A stretch of 64,000 nucleotides of DNA from an uncultured Clostridia bacterium (GCA_948777935.1 CAQDYY010000003.1:62001-126000), one strand, 5' to 3'; shown: positions 20,164 to 28,439, numbered from the stretch's first letter. A program made the numbers and translations. The notes: generated from the letters alone by a model not told the origin.

Positions 20164-20592
20164 TTAATCATTCACCTCCCTTAGTATTTGATTTTTTATT
20201 GCAACAAAAAAGATATACTGCAATATCCTTGCTTGTATATCTTTTTGTTCATAGATACTTAAATTTAATTTTTCTTGTATTTTAAAAGGACTTTCCTTGC
20301 GAAAATACTTTAAATTAATAAAATGATAATATAATAAATTAGTTTGCTTGTACTTTTTTAGTACGAAAGTAATTAGCTTTTGCCATTTTTTTATTTTTAA
20401 GATTCTTCTTTCAAGATTAATATTCTTTATTACTTGGTCCTCTAAACTGCTACTTTTATTTTTAATATACTTTCTATAATTTTGGTTATAGTCAAAGTCA
20501 GATAAATCTGATCTTAAATCTTCTATGTGCATATCAATAAACTCATAGCTGTATAGATAATACTCTATTTTTTTGAAAACTGGATTATACAA
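20164..20592 (-). CDS. ICE hypothetical protein, 142 aa
   Basis: A basic, helical protein rich in Tyr, Lys and Ile (KKIEYYLYSYEFIDMHIEDL). The tail IQEKLNLSIYEQKDIQARILQ may be a helix-turn-helix-like end, as in phage ArpU-type regulators, but this is weak. The TTG start at 20592 lies after GAGGGAG and overlaps the preceding gene by 8 bases. Confidence 0.55.
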   Translation of the reverse strand: MYNPVFKKIEYYLYSYEFIDMHIEDLRSDLSDFDYNQNYRKYIKNKSSSLEDQVIKNINLERRILKIKKWQKLITFVLKKYKQTNLLYYHFINLKYFRKESPFKIQEKLNLSIYEQKDIQARILQYIFFVAIKNQILREVND

Positions 20593-21091
20593 TAGATTCT
20601 CCCTCTGACAATAATATGTTTTTAATCACATATCGTAATATTGATTCAAAACTATTGAATATTTCTACATGTGAAATGTTGTCTTTTTCAAAAATTAAAA
20701 TAAACTTTTCTCCTTGTCTTATAAATACACAATAATAAAGACCACATGAAAATTCTTTTATTATTTCATATTTTGTGTCTTTAAAATCTCCTGTATCTTC
20801 TGTTATAAGTTGTATTAATTCTTCTGTTGAAGTTCCAACAATATCATCTATAGTTATATCTCTACACCTTAATAGTTCTAATAATCTTGAAATAATTTCT
20901 GAATGTTTAATATTGCTATATGGAAGAATATTTTTTATTTCTTCAAATATAACCTCCTCATCTGCAATATCTAATCCTAAATCCTCATAATTTTTTAATT
21001 GTTCTTCTAATTCATGTAAAATACATAAATCTTCTATATCATCCTTTTCATTATCATTCATTTCATAGTATTTTTTTAATATCTTTTTCAT
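20585..21091 (-). CDS. ICE hypothetical acidic protein, about 168 aa
   Basis: Not recognised. It is a strongly acidic helical protein (NDNEKDDIEDLCILHELEEQ) with a more structured C-terminal half (EFSCGLYYCVFIRQGEKF). The start is chosen at the ATG at 21091, with GGAGG 5-6 bases before it; an upstream GTG at 21103 overlaps the ribosome site. Confidence 0.6.
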   Translation of the reverse strand: MKKILKKYYEMNDNEKDDIEDLCILHELEEQLKNYEDLGLDIADEEVIFEEIKNILPYSNIKHSEIISRLLELLRCRDITIDDIVGTSTEELIQLITEDTGDFKDTKYEIIKEFSCGLYYCVFIRQGEKFILIFEKDNISHVEIFNSFESILRYVIKNILLSEGESIV

Positions 21092-21109
21092 AGTTACCTC
21101 CACATAATT

Positions 21110-21943
21110 TTATTTCCTAATTCCATTAGCATATAATCCATCAAAAAAGCCAGGAGGATATTCTCTCTGGTCGAAATTAGGTTTTTTATTATTATTTGTT
21201 TTGTTTTTAAATGCTTTATAGTTAGCATCTTTCTTCTCAATTTCATGCACTCGTTCAGTTACCCAATATAGAATTGCAGCATAATCACTTTCATAGCTTT
21301 TTCCTTTTGATTGTTTATACAGACTTAATTGTTCAATAAGTTGTTTTGCCATATCTATTCCATAAGTATTAACTAAGTCATTATACTCTTTTTCTGTCAT
21401 AGTAACTTTAACTGCATATTCTTTTTTTTCTTCGATTGGCTCTGCCTCGTGTGTGTGATTTTCATTATTTTTATTTTTATTATTATTTATGTCTAAATTT
21501 TCAATATCAGGTTCTTTAAAAATTTCATCACTTGTACTAGAATTATTTAAGCTCTTGTTGTCTAAATTTTCAACTACTGGATTTTTAGGACTTTCTATCA
21601 ATTTCTTTTGAGTGCTAGTATAACAATTTAAAATATTAGTTTCATTTAATTTATAATAAGTCTTGCAAGGAATTCCCATTCTTTTTGTTTCAATTAATTC
21701 CATCTTTAGCAATATATTAATTGCCATTCTTTGTTTATGTTCTGACAAACCTGTATTATCTTCAATGTTTTCACGAGTAGAAAAAAACCAATGCTTGTTA
21801 GTTAATTCGTTTCTTTGCTCCCAATAATTATACTCTGAACACAATTCTCCTAATAAAATAGCTGCATCTGTACCAACAGCCTTTATTAAAATTTTATTTG
21901 TCATTATAAAACTACTACTTGCCAATAAACTTGCTATGATCAT
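21110..21943 (-). CDS. Replication-initiator-like wHTH protein
   Basis: The N-terminal ~100 residues match the winged-helix region seen in phage and ICE replication/DnaD-like initiators: AVGTDAAILLGELCSEYNYW, FFSTRENIEDNTGLSEHKQR, INILLKMELIETKRMGIPCKTYYKL. An Asn-rich linker is followed by a C-terminal region (TEKEYNDLVNTYGIDMAKQ, YAAILYWV) of the type found in phage replisome organisers. Directly upstream lie repeated ATCCCTAA motifs that could be its binding sites. A role in replication of the excised circle or in regulation is inferred. Confidence 0.65.
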   Translation of the reverse strand: MIIASLLASSSFIMTNKILIKAVGTDAAILLGELCSEYNYWEQRNELTNKHWFFSTRENIEDNTGLSEHKQRMAINILLKMELIETKRMGIPCKTYYKLNETNILNCYTSTQKKLIESPKNPVVENLDNKSLNNSSTSDEIFKEPDIENLDINNNKNKNNENHTHEAEPIEEKKEYAVKVTMTEKEYNDLVNTYGIDMAKQLIEQLSLYKQSKGKSYESDYAAILYWVTERVHEIEKKDANYKAFKNKTNNNKKPNFDQREYPPGFFDGLYANGIRK

Positions 21944-21949
21944 CTTTCT

Positions 21950-22075
21950 TTACCTCACTTCTATCATATTTTCAAATTGTTCATCTGCTTGTTTGCCTGC
22001 TATTATCAAAGCATATAAAAAAAGACTTATATTAGAGCCTAATACAAGTCCTATAAATAAACCTATCAAAAACAA
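21950..22075 (-). CDS. Small single-span membrane protein, 41 aa (DUF3789-like)
   Basis: The reading frame from a TTG at 22075 encodes LFLIGLFIGLVLGSNISLFL, one membrane helix with a GxxxG-like pattern, then a charged tail QADEQFENMIEVR. Small DUF3789-type proteins with this layout often occur next to the replication gene in such ICEs. AAGGTGG lies nine bases upstream and the next gene starts 7 bases after its stop. Confidence 0.55.
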   Translation of the reverse strand: MFLIGLFIGLVLGSNISLFLYALIIAGKQADEQFENMIEVR

Positions 22076-22127
22076 TTTCTAACACCACCTTTTATAAAAT
22101 AGGGAAGGGGATATTTAGTTTAAAATT

Positions 22128-22268
22128 TATCCCTAATTTTTTTAGGGATAAAAAAAGAGGGGTAATTATTCCTAATTATTACTTTCTCTATTTTACTAGA
22201 GAGAGTAAGGAAATAATTATCCCTAATTTTATTTTTTTCTATTTTGACTTATCCCTATTAAATCCCTA
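22128..22268 (-). repeat. Cluster of ATCCCTAA repeats upstream of the replication gene
   Basis: ATCCCTAA occurs at 22128, 22218 and 22261, ATCCCTAT at 22250, and the inverted TTAGGGAT at 22141, which pairs with the first copy. The DNA around is over 80% A/T. The cluster lies between the element end and the replication-type gene, so it may be an origin or operator. From 22076 to 22620 there is no gene apart from this cluster and the tRNA remnant. Confidence 0.5.
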
Positions 22269-22423
22269 ATTTTTTTCTAATTTTTATATTATTTATTTCT
22301 TTTTAATTCTTTACAATTCTGTTAAATTCTGTTAAAATATTTTTTGTGGATGCCTACTGTCATAGGCATTTGCATAAAAAAATCGCATATTGCAAAGCTT
22401 ATGGCATTTTCGTATGTCGGTAT

Positions 22424-22461
22424 TTATGAGCCCAACGAGCTGCCAACTGCTCCACCTCGCG
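22424..22461 (-). pseudogene. 5' half of an initiator tRNA-fMet gene, cut in the anticodon loop
   Basis: Reading down from 22461 gives CGCGAGGTGGAGCAG, the acceptor strand and D-arm of initiator tRNA, then GCTCGTTGGGCTCATAA: the three-G anticodon stem and CAT anticodon at 22428-22426. After the anticodon loop the sequence no longer matches a tRNA; the variable loop, T-arm and 3' acceptor strand are absent here and nowhere else in the window. The unpaired C at position 1 and the GGG stem mark it as the initiator type. This is the expected result of ICE insertion in the anticodon loop. Confidence 0.85.
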
Positions 22462-22474
22462 ATATTACTTAACT

Positions 22475-22503
22475 AGTATAATCTCTTTTATGTAGAATGT
22501 CAA
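22475..22503 (-). promoter_or_regulatory. Strong promoter of the interrupted tRNA-fMet gene
   Basis: On the minus strand TTGACA (22503-22498) and TATACT (22480-22475) are separated by 17 bases. The tRNA 5' end starts 14 bases past the -10. With the tRNA cut, this promoter now points into the ICE gene block. Confidence 0.85.
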
Positions 22504-22620
22504 GGTTTCTTATAAAAAATCTTAAAATTTAAATAAAAACCTTGTATAATTCCAGAAAAAGGGATAATATATAGTATATGCAAAAACTCTAAAAATATGT
22601 GAAAATAAGGAGAAGAAGTT

Positions 22621-23322
22621 ATGGAATTTTATATGAATGAAGGCAAAAGCGTAGAAATACAAGTAAATGGACAAACATACTTAAGGCATGCAATAAAGAC
22701 AAGATTTGTTGAACAAGGAGAATCATATATAGACTTATTTAAAGAATATGTATCACCAATATATGAAGATGGAGACATCATATCAAGTAGCGAAAAAATA
22801 ATAGCATTATGCCAAAATAGAATTGTAAAAAGAGAAGATATAAAAATAGGATTTTGGGCAAAACTATTATCTAAATTTGCATCACATCCAGATACAGGAG
22901 TAGGAGTAGGAGAAACAATAAAAATGCAATATGCAATAGATACAGTTGGATTATTTAAAGTATTATGGGCAAGTATAGCAAGTGCTATTACTAAGTTGTT
23001 TGGCAAAAAAGGAATATTTTATGAAATAGTAGGACAAGAAGTAAGTGGTCTAGATGGTTTTTATGATCATGTATGGAAAGAATATGGAGACATAGGAATT
23101 AAATTACCAGAAAACCCAAGTGGTGTATGTAATGAAATAAAGGAAAAGCTAGGAATATCATGCATGATAGTAGATGCAAATGATTTAGGACAAGAATTAT
23201 TAGGTTACTCAAATGACATTACGCTATCAAAAGAAGAACTAAAAGAACTAATAAAAGATAACCCATCAGGACAAGGAAAAGAACTAACACCATTAATTCT
23301 AATTAGAAAAAAACAAGATTAA
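22621..23322 (+). CDS. CofE-like (F420-0:gamma-glutamyl ligase family) protein
   Basis: A 233-residue protein resembling coenzyme F420-0:L-glutamate ligase-like proteins of Clostridia: ISSSEKIIALCQNR near residue 57, HPDTGVGVGETIKMQYAI near 90, and DANDLGQELLG near 195, which match conserved acidic and glycine-rich parts of the CofE fold. F420 itself is not expected in this kind of organism, so the true substrate of the amide ligation is unknown. It stands alone on the plus strand just outside the ICE. AAGGAGAAG precedes the ATG. Confidence 0.6.
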   Translation: MEFYMNEGKSVEIQVNGQTYLRHAIKTRFVEQGESYIDLFKEYVSPIYEDGDIISSSEKIIALCQNRIVKREDIKIGFWAKLLSKFASHPDTGVGVGETIKMQYAIDTVGLFKVLWASIASAITKLFGKKGIFYEIVGQEVSGLDGFYDHVWKEYGDIGIKLPENPSGVCNEIKEKLGISCMIVDANDLGQELLGYSNDITLSKEELKELIKDNPSGQGKELTPLILIRKKQD

Positions 23323-23340
23323 GAGCCGAATATACATTTG

Positions 23341-23391
23341 TAGGGGCACGTTTAAAGGGAATACATCGTAGCACATGACGCCACTGTGCCC
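23341..23391 (+). repeat. Palindromic short repeat, copy 1
   Basis: TAGGGGCAC...CCACTGTGCCC, with ends that pair (GGGGCAC/GTGCCC). The same ~51-base unit recurs at 50940 and, in frame, inside trmFO at 61104. This copy is the most diverged in the middle. Confidence 0.75.
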
Positions 23392-23430
23392 ATTTATATT
23401 GTAGGAAACTACTTTATTTTAAGTTAAGAC

Positions 23431-23516
23431 GTAGGGGCGATTAGTAATCGCCTACTTAGCGAAGCTAGTTTTCTATTTATAATTATAGAATAAGTGGATT
23501 TTATCCACTTATTCTA
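23431..23516. terminator. Two hairpins between convergent genes
   Basis: GTAGGGGCGATT-AGT-AATCGCCTAC (23431-23455) and AGAATAAGTGGA...TCCACTTATTCT (around 23487-23515) are two near-perfect palindromes between the converging CofE-like and IbrB-like genes. The second probably ends transcription from both sides, although it lacks a long T-run. Confidence 0.5.
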
Positions 23517-23542
23517 CGTATACAACTTGTACAAAAACGAAG

Positions 23543-24079
23543 CTAATTGGTTTTTTTTAGATTATCTTCAAACTCTTCCCAAGATTTACTAAAAACATGA
23601 TTAGCAAAAGCTTCTTTTAATCCACTTACTTGTTTTAAACGGATAATTTCATCAAGTTCCATACCCAAATGTTTAGAAATTTGTTTTTCACTCCAACCAC
23701 TATTACTTAAATCAATAACAATTTTAGACATATCAACAATTTGGTGAGTACCCCTAGCACGGTTATGTCTTATAGTACTCGCCATACGATTACTTAAATC
23801 CTTATCAATTGTGACAATTGGAATTTCCTCTAGATGGAAATATTCTTTTGCGCAACGATAACGATGAAAGCCGTCAACAACAATATATTTATCATTTTCC
23901 TCATCATAATAAGCAACAATTGGTTGAGTATAACCATCTTCCTCAATAGAATGCTTTAAAAGTTTCATTTCTGGAGGAGCAACTTTGTTAGGATTATAAT
24001 CATTTGCCACAACCTTATTAATATCAACCATTTTTACATTCAAAACTGGAAATTCAATATTTTTCAACTTTTTTTCCAC
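23543..24079 (-). CDS. IbrB-like ParB/Srx-domain protein
   Basis: A ParB N-terminal (ParB/sulfiredoxin) domain: NDYNPNKVAPPEMKLL, VVDGFHRYRCAKEYF, and RHNRARGTHQI, which matches the phosphate-binding loop of the IbrB group. A helix-turn-helix-like tail follows (WSEKQISKHLGMELDEIIRLKQ). It is 178 residues, normal for IbrB. It lies at the end of a three-gene operon with an IbrA-like PP-loop protein, the usual partner. In E. coli IbrA/IbrB raise expression of Eib surface proteins; the biochemical activity is not known. Confidence 0.75.
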   Translation of the reverse strand: MEKKLKNIEFPVLNVKMVDINKVVANDYNPNKVAPPEMKLLKHSIEEDGYTQPIVAYYDEENDKYIVVDGFHRYRCAKEYFHLEEIPIVTIDKDLSNRMASTIRHNRARGTHQIVDMSKIVIDLSNSGWSEKQISKHLGMELDEIIRLKQVSGLKEAFANHVFSKSWEEFEDNLKKTN

Positions 24080-24443
24080 CTCTAATCATAACAAAATGTT
24101 TATAATTATCTAGATAATTAATTTTTAAACCACATTCCAGATATAAATTTTCGTATAAGTTAGTAACAATGCTTGGAGAAATATCAATACTTTGGCATAT
24201 ATGCTCTAAAAGTTCCTTTAAATAATTTTCATTACTAGAATAAATATTTTTTATTACATTGTTAGAAATAGAAACAAAACCATAAGGTTTATTATCTGCA
24301 CCAATATAAATATACCAAATTTTGTTATTATCATCATAAATACGATCTTTAGTTTCAGTTTGAATTATACGAGAGCCAAAAAATTTACCCATGTAAGAAT
24401 AAAAATTATCATCTTTATTTGTAAGTTTCAATATCATCTTCAT
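24054..24443 (-). CDS. IbrAB-linked small protein, possibly GNAT-like
   Basis: A 129-residue protein between ibrA-like and ibrB-like genes, overlapping ibrA by 29 and ibrB by 26 bases. The part IWYIYIGADNKPYGFVSISN resembles the beta-hairpin of GNAT acetyltransferases and the rest is helical, but no acetyl-CoA loop is clear. The tight overlaps show it is part of the same functional unit. Confidence 0.55.
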   Translation of the reverse strand: MKMILKLTNKDDNFYSYMGKFFGSRIIQTETKDRIYDDNNKIWYIYIGADNKPYGFVSISNNVIKNIYSSNENYLKELLEHICQSIDISPSIVTNLYENLYLECGLKINYLDNYKHFVMIRGGKKVEKY

Positions 24444-25727
24444 TCACCTCTTCCTTTATAAAATTCATTAAATCTTTATCATCAGAAACCGTATCTTTAG
24501 TTAATAAATTATCCCATTTATGAATCAAAGCTTTAAGTTCCTCATTATCGGTTTTCGTTTGAGAAAAACAAAGACGTTTCATATAAAAATCGTTTTTCTC
24601 AATAGACCTTGCAATTCTTCTCCAAGAAATAACCTTTTTTTGATTTTCTAATTTACTATCAGCTTCTTCTGGAATATCGCATATATCAATATTATCTCGC
24701 TTTTTATACCAATAAGCAAACTTTTTAATTTTTCTATAATAATGAAGCATTAAATCACTATTATAAATCCCAATACTTTCTAATAAAAAGATAGTATATT
24801 CTTTCCAAGTCATAAAATTTGGTTTAGAAGTCCTAAGATTTCCGAAGAGCAGTAGTTCTACAATAAATATTTCCAAAATTAACACCGATTAACACGATTA
24901 ACTACTTTAGACCATGTGTCATATTCTAAAGCTTTAAATTGATCAAGTCCATTTTTTTGGTCATCCCCATAAGGCTGACATAAGCGTTGTTCGTGAATAC
25001 TAAGCCCATTCTTATACATTAACTCATAAACTTGGTTATACTTTAAATCAAGCTTACTAACTGCACCCCAAATATCCTCTGTTCTCCAGTCATAAATTGG
25101 ATAAAAGTTATAAACAGCAAGGTAATTATCATTATATCGAATTTTTGTTGTCCAATGCTTATTATCATACATAACTTTTCCATCAAAAGTAATAGTTCTG
25201 AAACGATTTAAACTTTCATCTGAGCGAATTCCTATACCACATGCTACATTGCCACCATATTGTTTTTGATACCAATCAGCAAACTGAATAATAAATTCTT
25301 CAAATTCTTCACCCTTACGGAACCAAGGGAAAGGATTATTAGACATATTAATACTATCATTAGGTAAATCTCGTACCCATAAATTTCTACTTTCTTCCTC
25401 CCAACAAATCCATTTTGGTTGTAAAATAGAAACAGCATTTCTAAGAGCCATAGGAAGAGCAATATGATAAAAATGTCTAATTTGAGATAATTGCTTAAGC
25501 TCATAAATATGATCAATAGTTAAACGATATTGTGCTTCAAAATCTATATATAAAACATCAAAAACACGATTCTTTTTCTTAGCTACAATATTAGCAAGTT
25601 GAACCATAACGCTACTATCTTTTCCACCACTCACACTAAAATAGATATTTTCAAAATGATCAAATATAAATTCCAAACGCTCGAAAGTAGCATCTAAAAC
25701 ATTTTTTTCTAAATATATCTTAGGCAA
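24415..25727 (-). CDS. IbrA-like DUF3440 PAPS-reductase-family protein, two CGG +1 sites
   Basis: The N-terminal PP-loop FSVSGGKDSSVMVQLA at about residue 30 binds an adenosine nucleotide. The family's later motif reads VVNRVN(G)VNFGNIYCRTTAL(G)NLRTSKPNFMTWKEY. Both bracketed glycines are in-frame CGGN (plus-strand 24885-24887 and 24842-24844). With the two C's skipped the protein is 436 residues, the normal IbrA/DUF3440 length. Without this the reading ends at residue 288, and the stretch GVNFGNIYCRT, the best conserved part, is never translated. First gene of the three-gene module. Confidence 0.88.
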
Positions 25728-25845
25728 AATTCACACCTTCTTTAATGTACATAAGAATATTATGATATAAATGTAAAAAAAAGTCAATAAAAGTAAAATA
25801 AAGGCATTTTGTGTGATATAATATAAAATAAAAAAGGAGGAAAAC

Positions 25846-26430
25846 GTGAAAATACTAGTAGCAAGTACAAATAAAAGTAAAATAAAAGAAATAAAACAAA
25901 TATTAAGAAATATCGAAATAATTACATTAAACGATATAAAAAATACGGTACAAGTAATAGAAGATGGCAATACATTTGAAGAAAATGCAAAAAAGAAGGC
26001 AAAAGAAATTTATGATGAAACTTTAATACCATGTATTGCAGATGATAGTGGAATATGTATAAAAAAATATAATGATTGGCCAGGAGTAAAAACAGCAAGA
26101 TTTTTAGGAGAAGAAAAAGCAGGAAATAAATATAGTAAAGAAAGAAATGAATATATAATAAACAAAATGAAAAGACTAGAAAAAGAAGAGAGAAAAGTAG
26201 ACTATATAACTGTTATAGCATACTATGATGGAAAGAAATTTAAAATAGGAAAAGGAATTTTATCTGGATTTATTGCAAAACAAGCAAAAGGAGATAATGG
26301 ATTTGGGTTTGACGAAATCTTTGAGCTAGAAGATGGAAGGACCCTAGCGCAGCTAAATAGCGAAGAAAAGAATAATATAAGTAGTCGAAAAATAGCATTA
26401 GAAGAAATAAAAAGACAAATAATTAGCTAA
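25846..26430 (+). CDS. rdgB: RdgB/HAM1 non-canonical purine NTP pyrophosphatase
   Basis: A house-cleaning enzyme that hydrolyses ITP, XTP and dITP to monophosphates. Visible motifs: ILVASTNKSKIKEIKQI at the start, TFEENAKKKAKE, ADDSGI, FGFDEIFEL and a C-terminal NNISSRKIALEE (family SHR motif variant). It is 194 residues, normal length. The start is GTG at 25846 after AAAGGAGG. It is the first plus-strand gene of a run with sigH. Confidence 0.92.
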   Translation: MKILVASTNKSKIKEIKQILRNIEIITLNDIKNTVQVIEDGNTFEENAKKKAKEIYDETLIPCIADDSGICIKKYNDWPGVKTARFLGEEKAGNKYSKERNEYIINKMKRLEKEERKVDYITVIAYYDGKKFKIGKGILSGFIAKQAKGDNGFGFDEIFELEDGRTLAQLNSEEKNNISSRKIALEEIKRQIIS

Positions 26431-26455
26431 AACATAAGAAAATAACGAAAAAGTC

Positions 26456-26484
26456 TTGACATTCACAAATTTTATCAATATAAT
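26456..26484 (+). promoter_or_regulatory. SigA-type promoter of sigH
   Basis: TTGACA (26456-26461), 17 bases, TATAAT (26479-26484): a perfect consensus promoter just before the AGGAGG of the sigma factor gene. Confidence 0.9.
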
Positions 26485-26519
26485 GCAAATATAATCATCA
26501 CTAGGAGGTACATGGTTAC

Positions 26520-27161
26520 ATGACATATGCATATCAATTTGACAATCCATATAATGAAATGCCAGATGAAAAAGTAATTGAAGTAATTCAATCTGGGGAT
26601 AATATGGCATTAAACTACTTAATGAATAAATACAACGATTTAGTAAACATGAAAGCAAGCAAATTCTTTATGGTAGGAGCAGAAAGAGATGATATTATAC
26701 AAGAAGGATTAATTGGTTTATATAAAGCAACCAAATCATTTAATGTAGAAAAACAAAATTCATTCAAGACTTTTGCTAACATGTGCATTGAAAGGCAATT
26801 AATAACAGCATTAAAAACATCAAACCGACAAAAAAACATACCATTAAATTCGGCCTTTTCATTAAACTCAGCAGCATACGAAGAAAACGATGATGTACCA
26901 GTAATAGATGTATTAGAAACAAAGACTGTTGATGATCCGTTAGAGACACTAGCTAAAAAAGAATATTATAGTTCAATAGAAAATAAAATAAATGACAGTC
27001 TAAGCGATTTTGAAAAACAAGTATTACATTATTATAAACAAGGAAAATCATATGCAGCAATAGCTGAGAAGCTTGAAACAAAAGTAAAATCTGTAGATAC
27101 AGCAATACAAAGAATAAGAAAAAAAGCAAATAAAATAAAAGAAAACATGGAACAAGAATAA
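26520..27161 (+). CDS. sigH: Sporulation-initiation sigma factor SigH
   Basis: An alternative sigma factor of the SigH type. Region 2 includes YNDLVNMKASKFFMVGAERDDIIQEGLIGLYKATKSF, with the following aromatic-rich FKTFANMCIERQ. Region 4 has LSDFEKQVLHYYKQGKSYAAIAEKLETKVKSVDTAIQRIRKKA, a helix-turn-helix. It is 213 residues, the usual length. It supports a spore-forming or sporulation-derived Clostridia lineage. It has its own consensus promoter and a terminator overlapping its last codons. Confidence 0.9.
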   Translation: MTYAYQFDNPYNEMPDEKVIEVIQSGDNMALNYLMNKYNDLVNMKASKFFMVGAERDDIIQEGLIGLYKATKSFNVEKQNSFKTFANMCIERQLITALKTSNRQKNIPLNSAFSLNSAAYEENDDVPVIDVLETKTVDDPLETLAKKEYYSSIENKINDSLSDFEKQVLHYYKQGKSYAAIAEKLETKVKSVDTAIQRIRKKANKIKENMEQE

Positions 27162-27183
27162 ACCTTGTTCCATGTTTTCTTTT
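27142..27183 (+). terminator. Terminator of sigH
   Basis: AAAACATGGAACAAG-AATAAAC-CTTGTTCCATGTTTT followed by CTTTT. The first arm is the end of the sigH coding region. Confidence 0.9.
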
Positions 27184-27267
27184 ATAAAATAATAACATAG
27201 ATTAACATACTTGAAAAATTATGTAAATTGATATATAATATAAAAAACAAAAAGGAGATAAGTTATA

Positions 27268-28401
27268 TTGAAAAGAAGAAAAATAACACAAGAGGCATTA
27301 TTAGAATATGTAAGGCAAAATTTAACAAATGAACAAATTGCAAAAAAAGAAGGAGTATCAACAGTAACTATATGGAATCACATAAAAAAAATAGATAGAG
27401 ATTTATTAGATAAAGCAAGACAAGAAGGACAAGAATTAGAAGATATAGAAAGACAAGAAAGATTGCTAGAATATGTAAGGCAAAATCTAACGCATGAACA
27501 AATAGCAGAAAAAGAGGGAGTAACAAAAGTAACTATATGGAGTTACATAAAAGAAATAGATGAAGAATTATTAAAACAGGCAGAGGAAGAAGCAAAACAA
27601 TTAGAACAAATGGAAAGACAAAAGAGGCTATTAGAATATACAAGGGATAAGCTAACAAGGGAAGAAATGGCAGAAAAAGAAGGAGTATCAAAAGTAACTA
27701 TATGGAATTATATGAAGCAAATAGATAAAGATTTATTAGAAAGAGCAAAGAAAGAAGATGAAGAAACGTGGCAACAAACAAAACAAGATGAAGAAGAAAA
27801 GTGGAAACAAATAAAAAATGAAAACGAAGAAAGATGGAAACTGCTAATGCAAGGAAGTAAAGAAAAATGGCAACAACTAAAGCAAGAAAATGATGTAGCT
27901 ATACAGCAATTAGAACAAGAAAATGAAAAAGAAGAGCAACAGAAGAAAAAGCAATCGACTAAGTCAAAAGAAAAAATAGGGAAAAAAGGAAGTACAAAAC
28001 AAAATAATACGAAATTAAATATAAGAAGAAAAATAACATCTAAAAAGATTACAATAGATGATGTTAGATCATATCAAGAAGAACTTGATGAAAAGTATAA
28101 CAAAGTAACATATGAGGATATAGTTTTGTTAATGAGACTATATATAAAAATAAACAAAATAGAAGAAGCAATAAAATTTTTAAATAAAACAATTTATAAT
28201 GAAGATATGACATACCTAGGTGTAGAAAGATTAAAGAAAATTAAAGAACAATTAGAAGGAATAAAAAAGAAACAACAAGCCCGTGAACTAATACAAAATG
28301 ATAAAAAAATAGCGGAGATAGTAAAAGTAGTTGGACTATCTGAAATAGAAATTATTCAAATAAAAAAAGAAATGGAAAAGAATGTAGGAATAGAAATTTA
28401 A
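27268..28401 (+). CDS. Protein with three tandem HTH repeats and a coiled coil
   Basis: Three near-identical ~60-residue units at about residues 8-45, 67-104 and 119-156 (LLEYVRQNLTNEQIAKKEGV...VTIWNHIK). Each is a DNA-binding helix-turn-helix like those of resolvases and sigma region 4. They are followed by about 80 residues of Glu/Lys/Gln/Trp-rich coiled coil (EEKWKQIKNENEERWKLL), a basic linker, and a C-terminal helical domain with AEIVKVVGLSEIEIIQIKKEM. No known family. The layout suggests a DNA-binding or scaffolding protein that contacts three adjacent sites. TTG start after AAGGAG. Confidence 0.7.
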   Translation: MKRRKITQEALLEYVRQNLTNEQIAKKEGVSTVTIWNHIKKIDRDLLDKARQEGQELEDIERQERLLEYVRQNLTHEQIAEKEGVTKVTIWSYIKEIDEELLKQAEEEAKQLEQMERQKRLLEYTRDKLTREEMAEKEGVSKVTIWNYMKQIDKDLLERAKKEDEETWQQTKQDEEEKWKQIKNENEERWKLLMQGSKEKWQQLKQENDVAIQQLEQENEKEEQQKKKQSTKSKEKIGKKGSTKQNNTKLNIRRKITSKKITIDDVRSYQEELDEKYNKVTYEDIVLLMRLYIKINKIEEAIKFLNKTIYNEDMTYLGVERLKKIKEQLEGIKKKQQARELIQNDKKIAEIVKVVGLSEIEIIQIKKEMEKNVGIEI

Positions 28402-28439
28402 AAATTGTACAAAATTTCATAAAAAATTTCGTCAAAACC

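Larger units (their letters stand above)
1..22423 (-). mobile_element. Right-hand portion of a Tn1549-like integrative conjugative element
   Basis: An unbroken block of minus-strand genes with close spacing and frequent overlaps. It contains VirB4, PrgI, TrbL-like, Maff2, VirD4, DUF3801 and primase genes in the order typical of Tn1549/CTn-type ICEs of gut Clostridia, plus cargo: a giant adhesin, a class B sortase and a PP-loop reductase-like protein. The right edge is set where a tRNA-fMet gene is cut in its anticodon loop (22424). The left edge, relaxase and integrase are outside the window. The block carries 15 in-frame CGG recoding sites, so it is adapted to the same decoding as the host. 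Family order is established knowledge; the exact boundary is inferred from the tRNA break. Confidence 0.88.

Noticed and set aside
22340..22461. A group I intron splitting tRNA-fMet
   Set aside because: No 3' tRNA half or intron core is visible downstream on that strand; ICE genes begin within 400 bases.
24415..24885. A separate 156-residue gene downstream of ibrA
   Set aside because: It is the C-terminal part of IbrA in the frame reached after the two CGG skips. Its apparent first residues are out-of-frame reading of the conserved GVNFGNIYCRT region.
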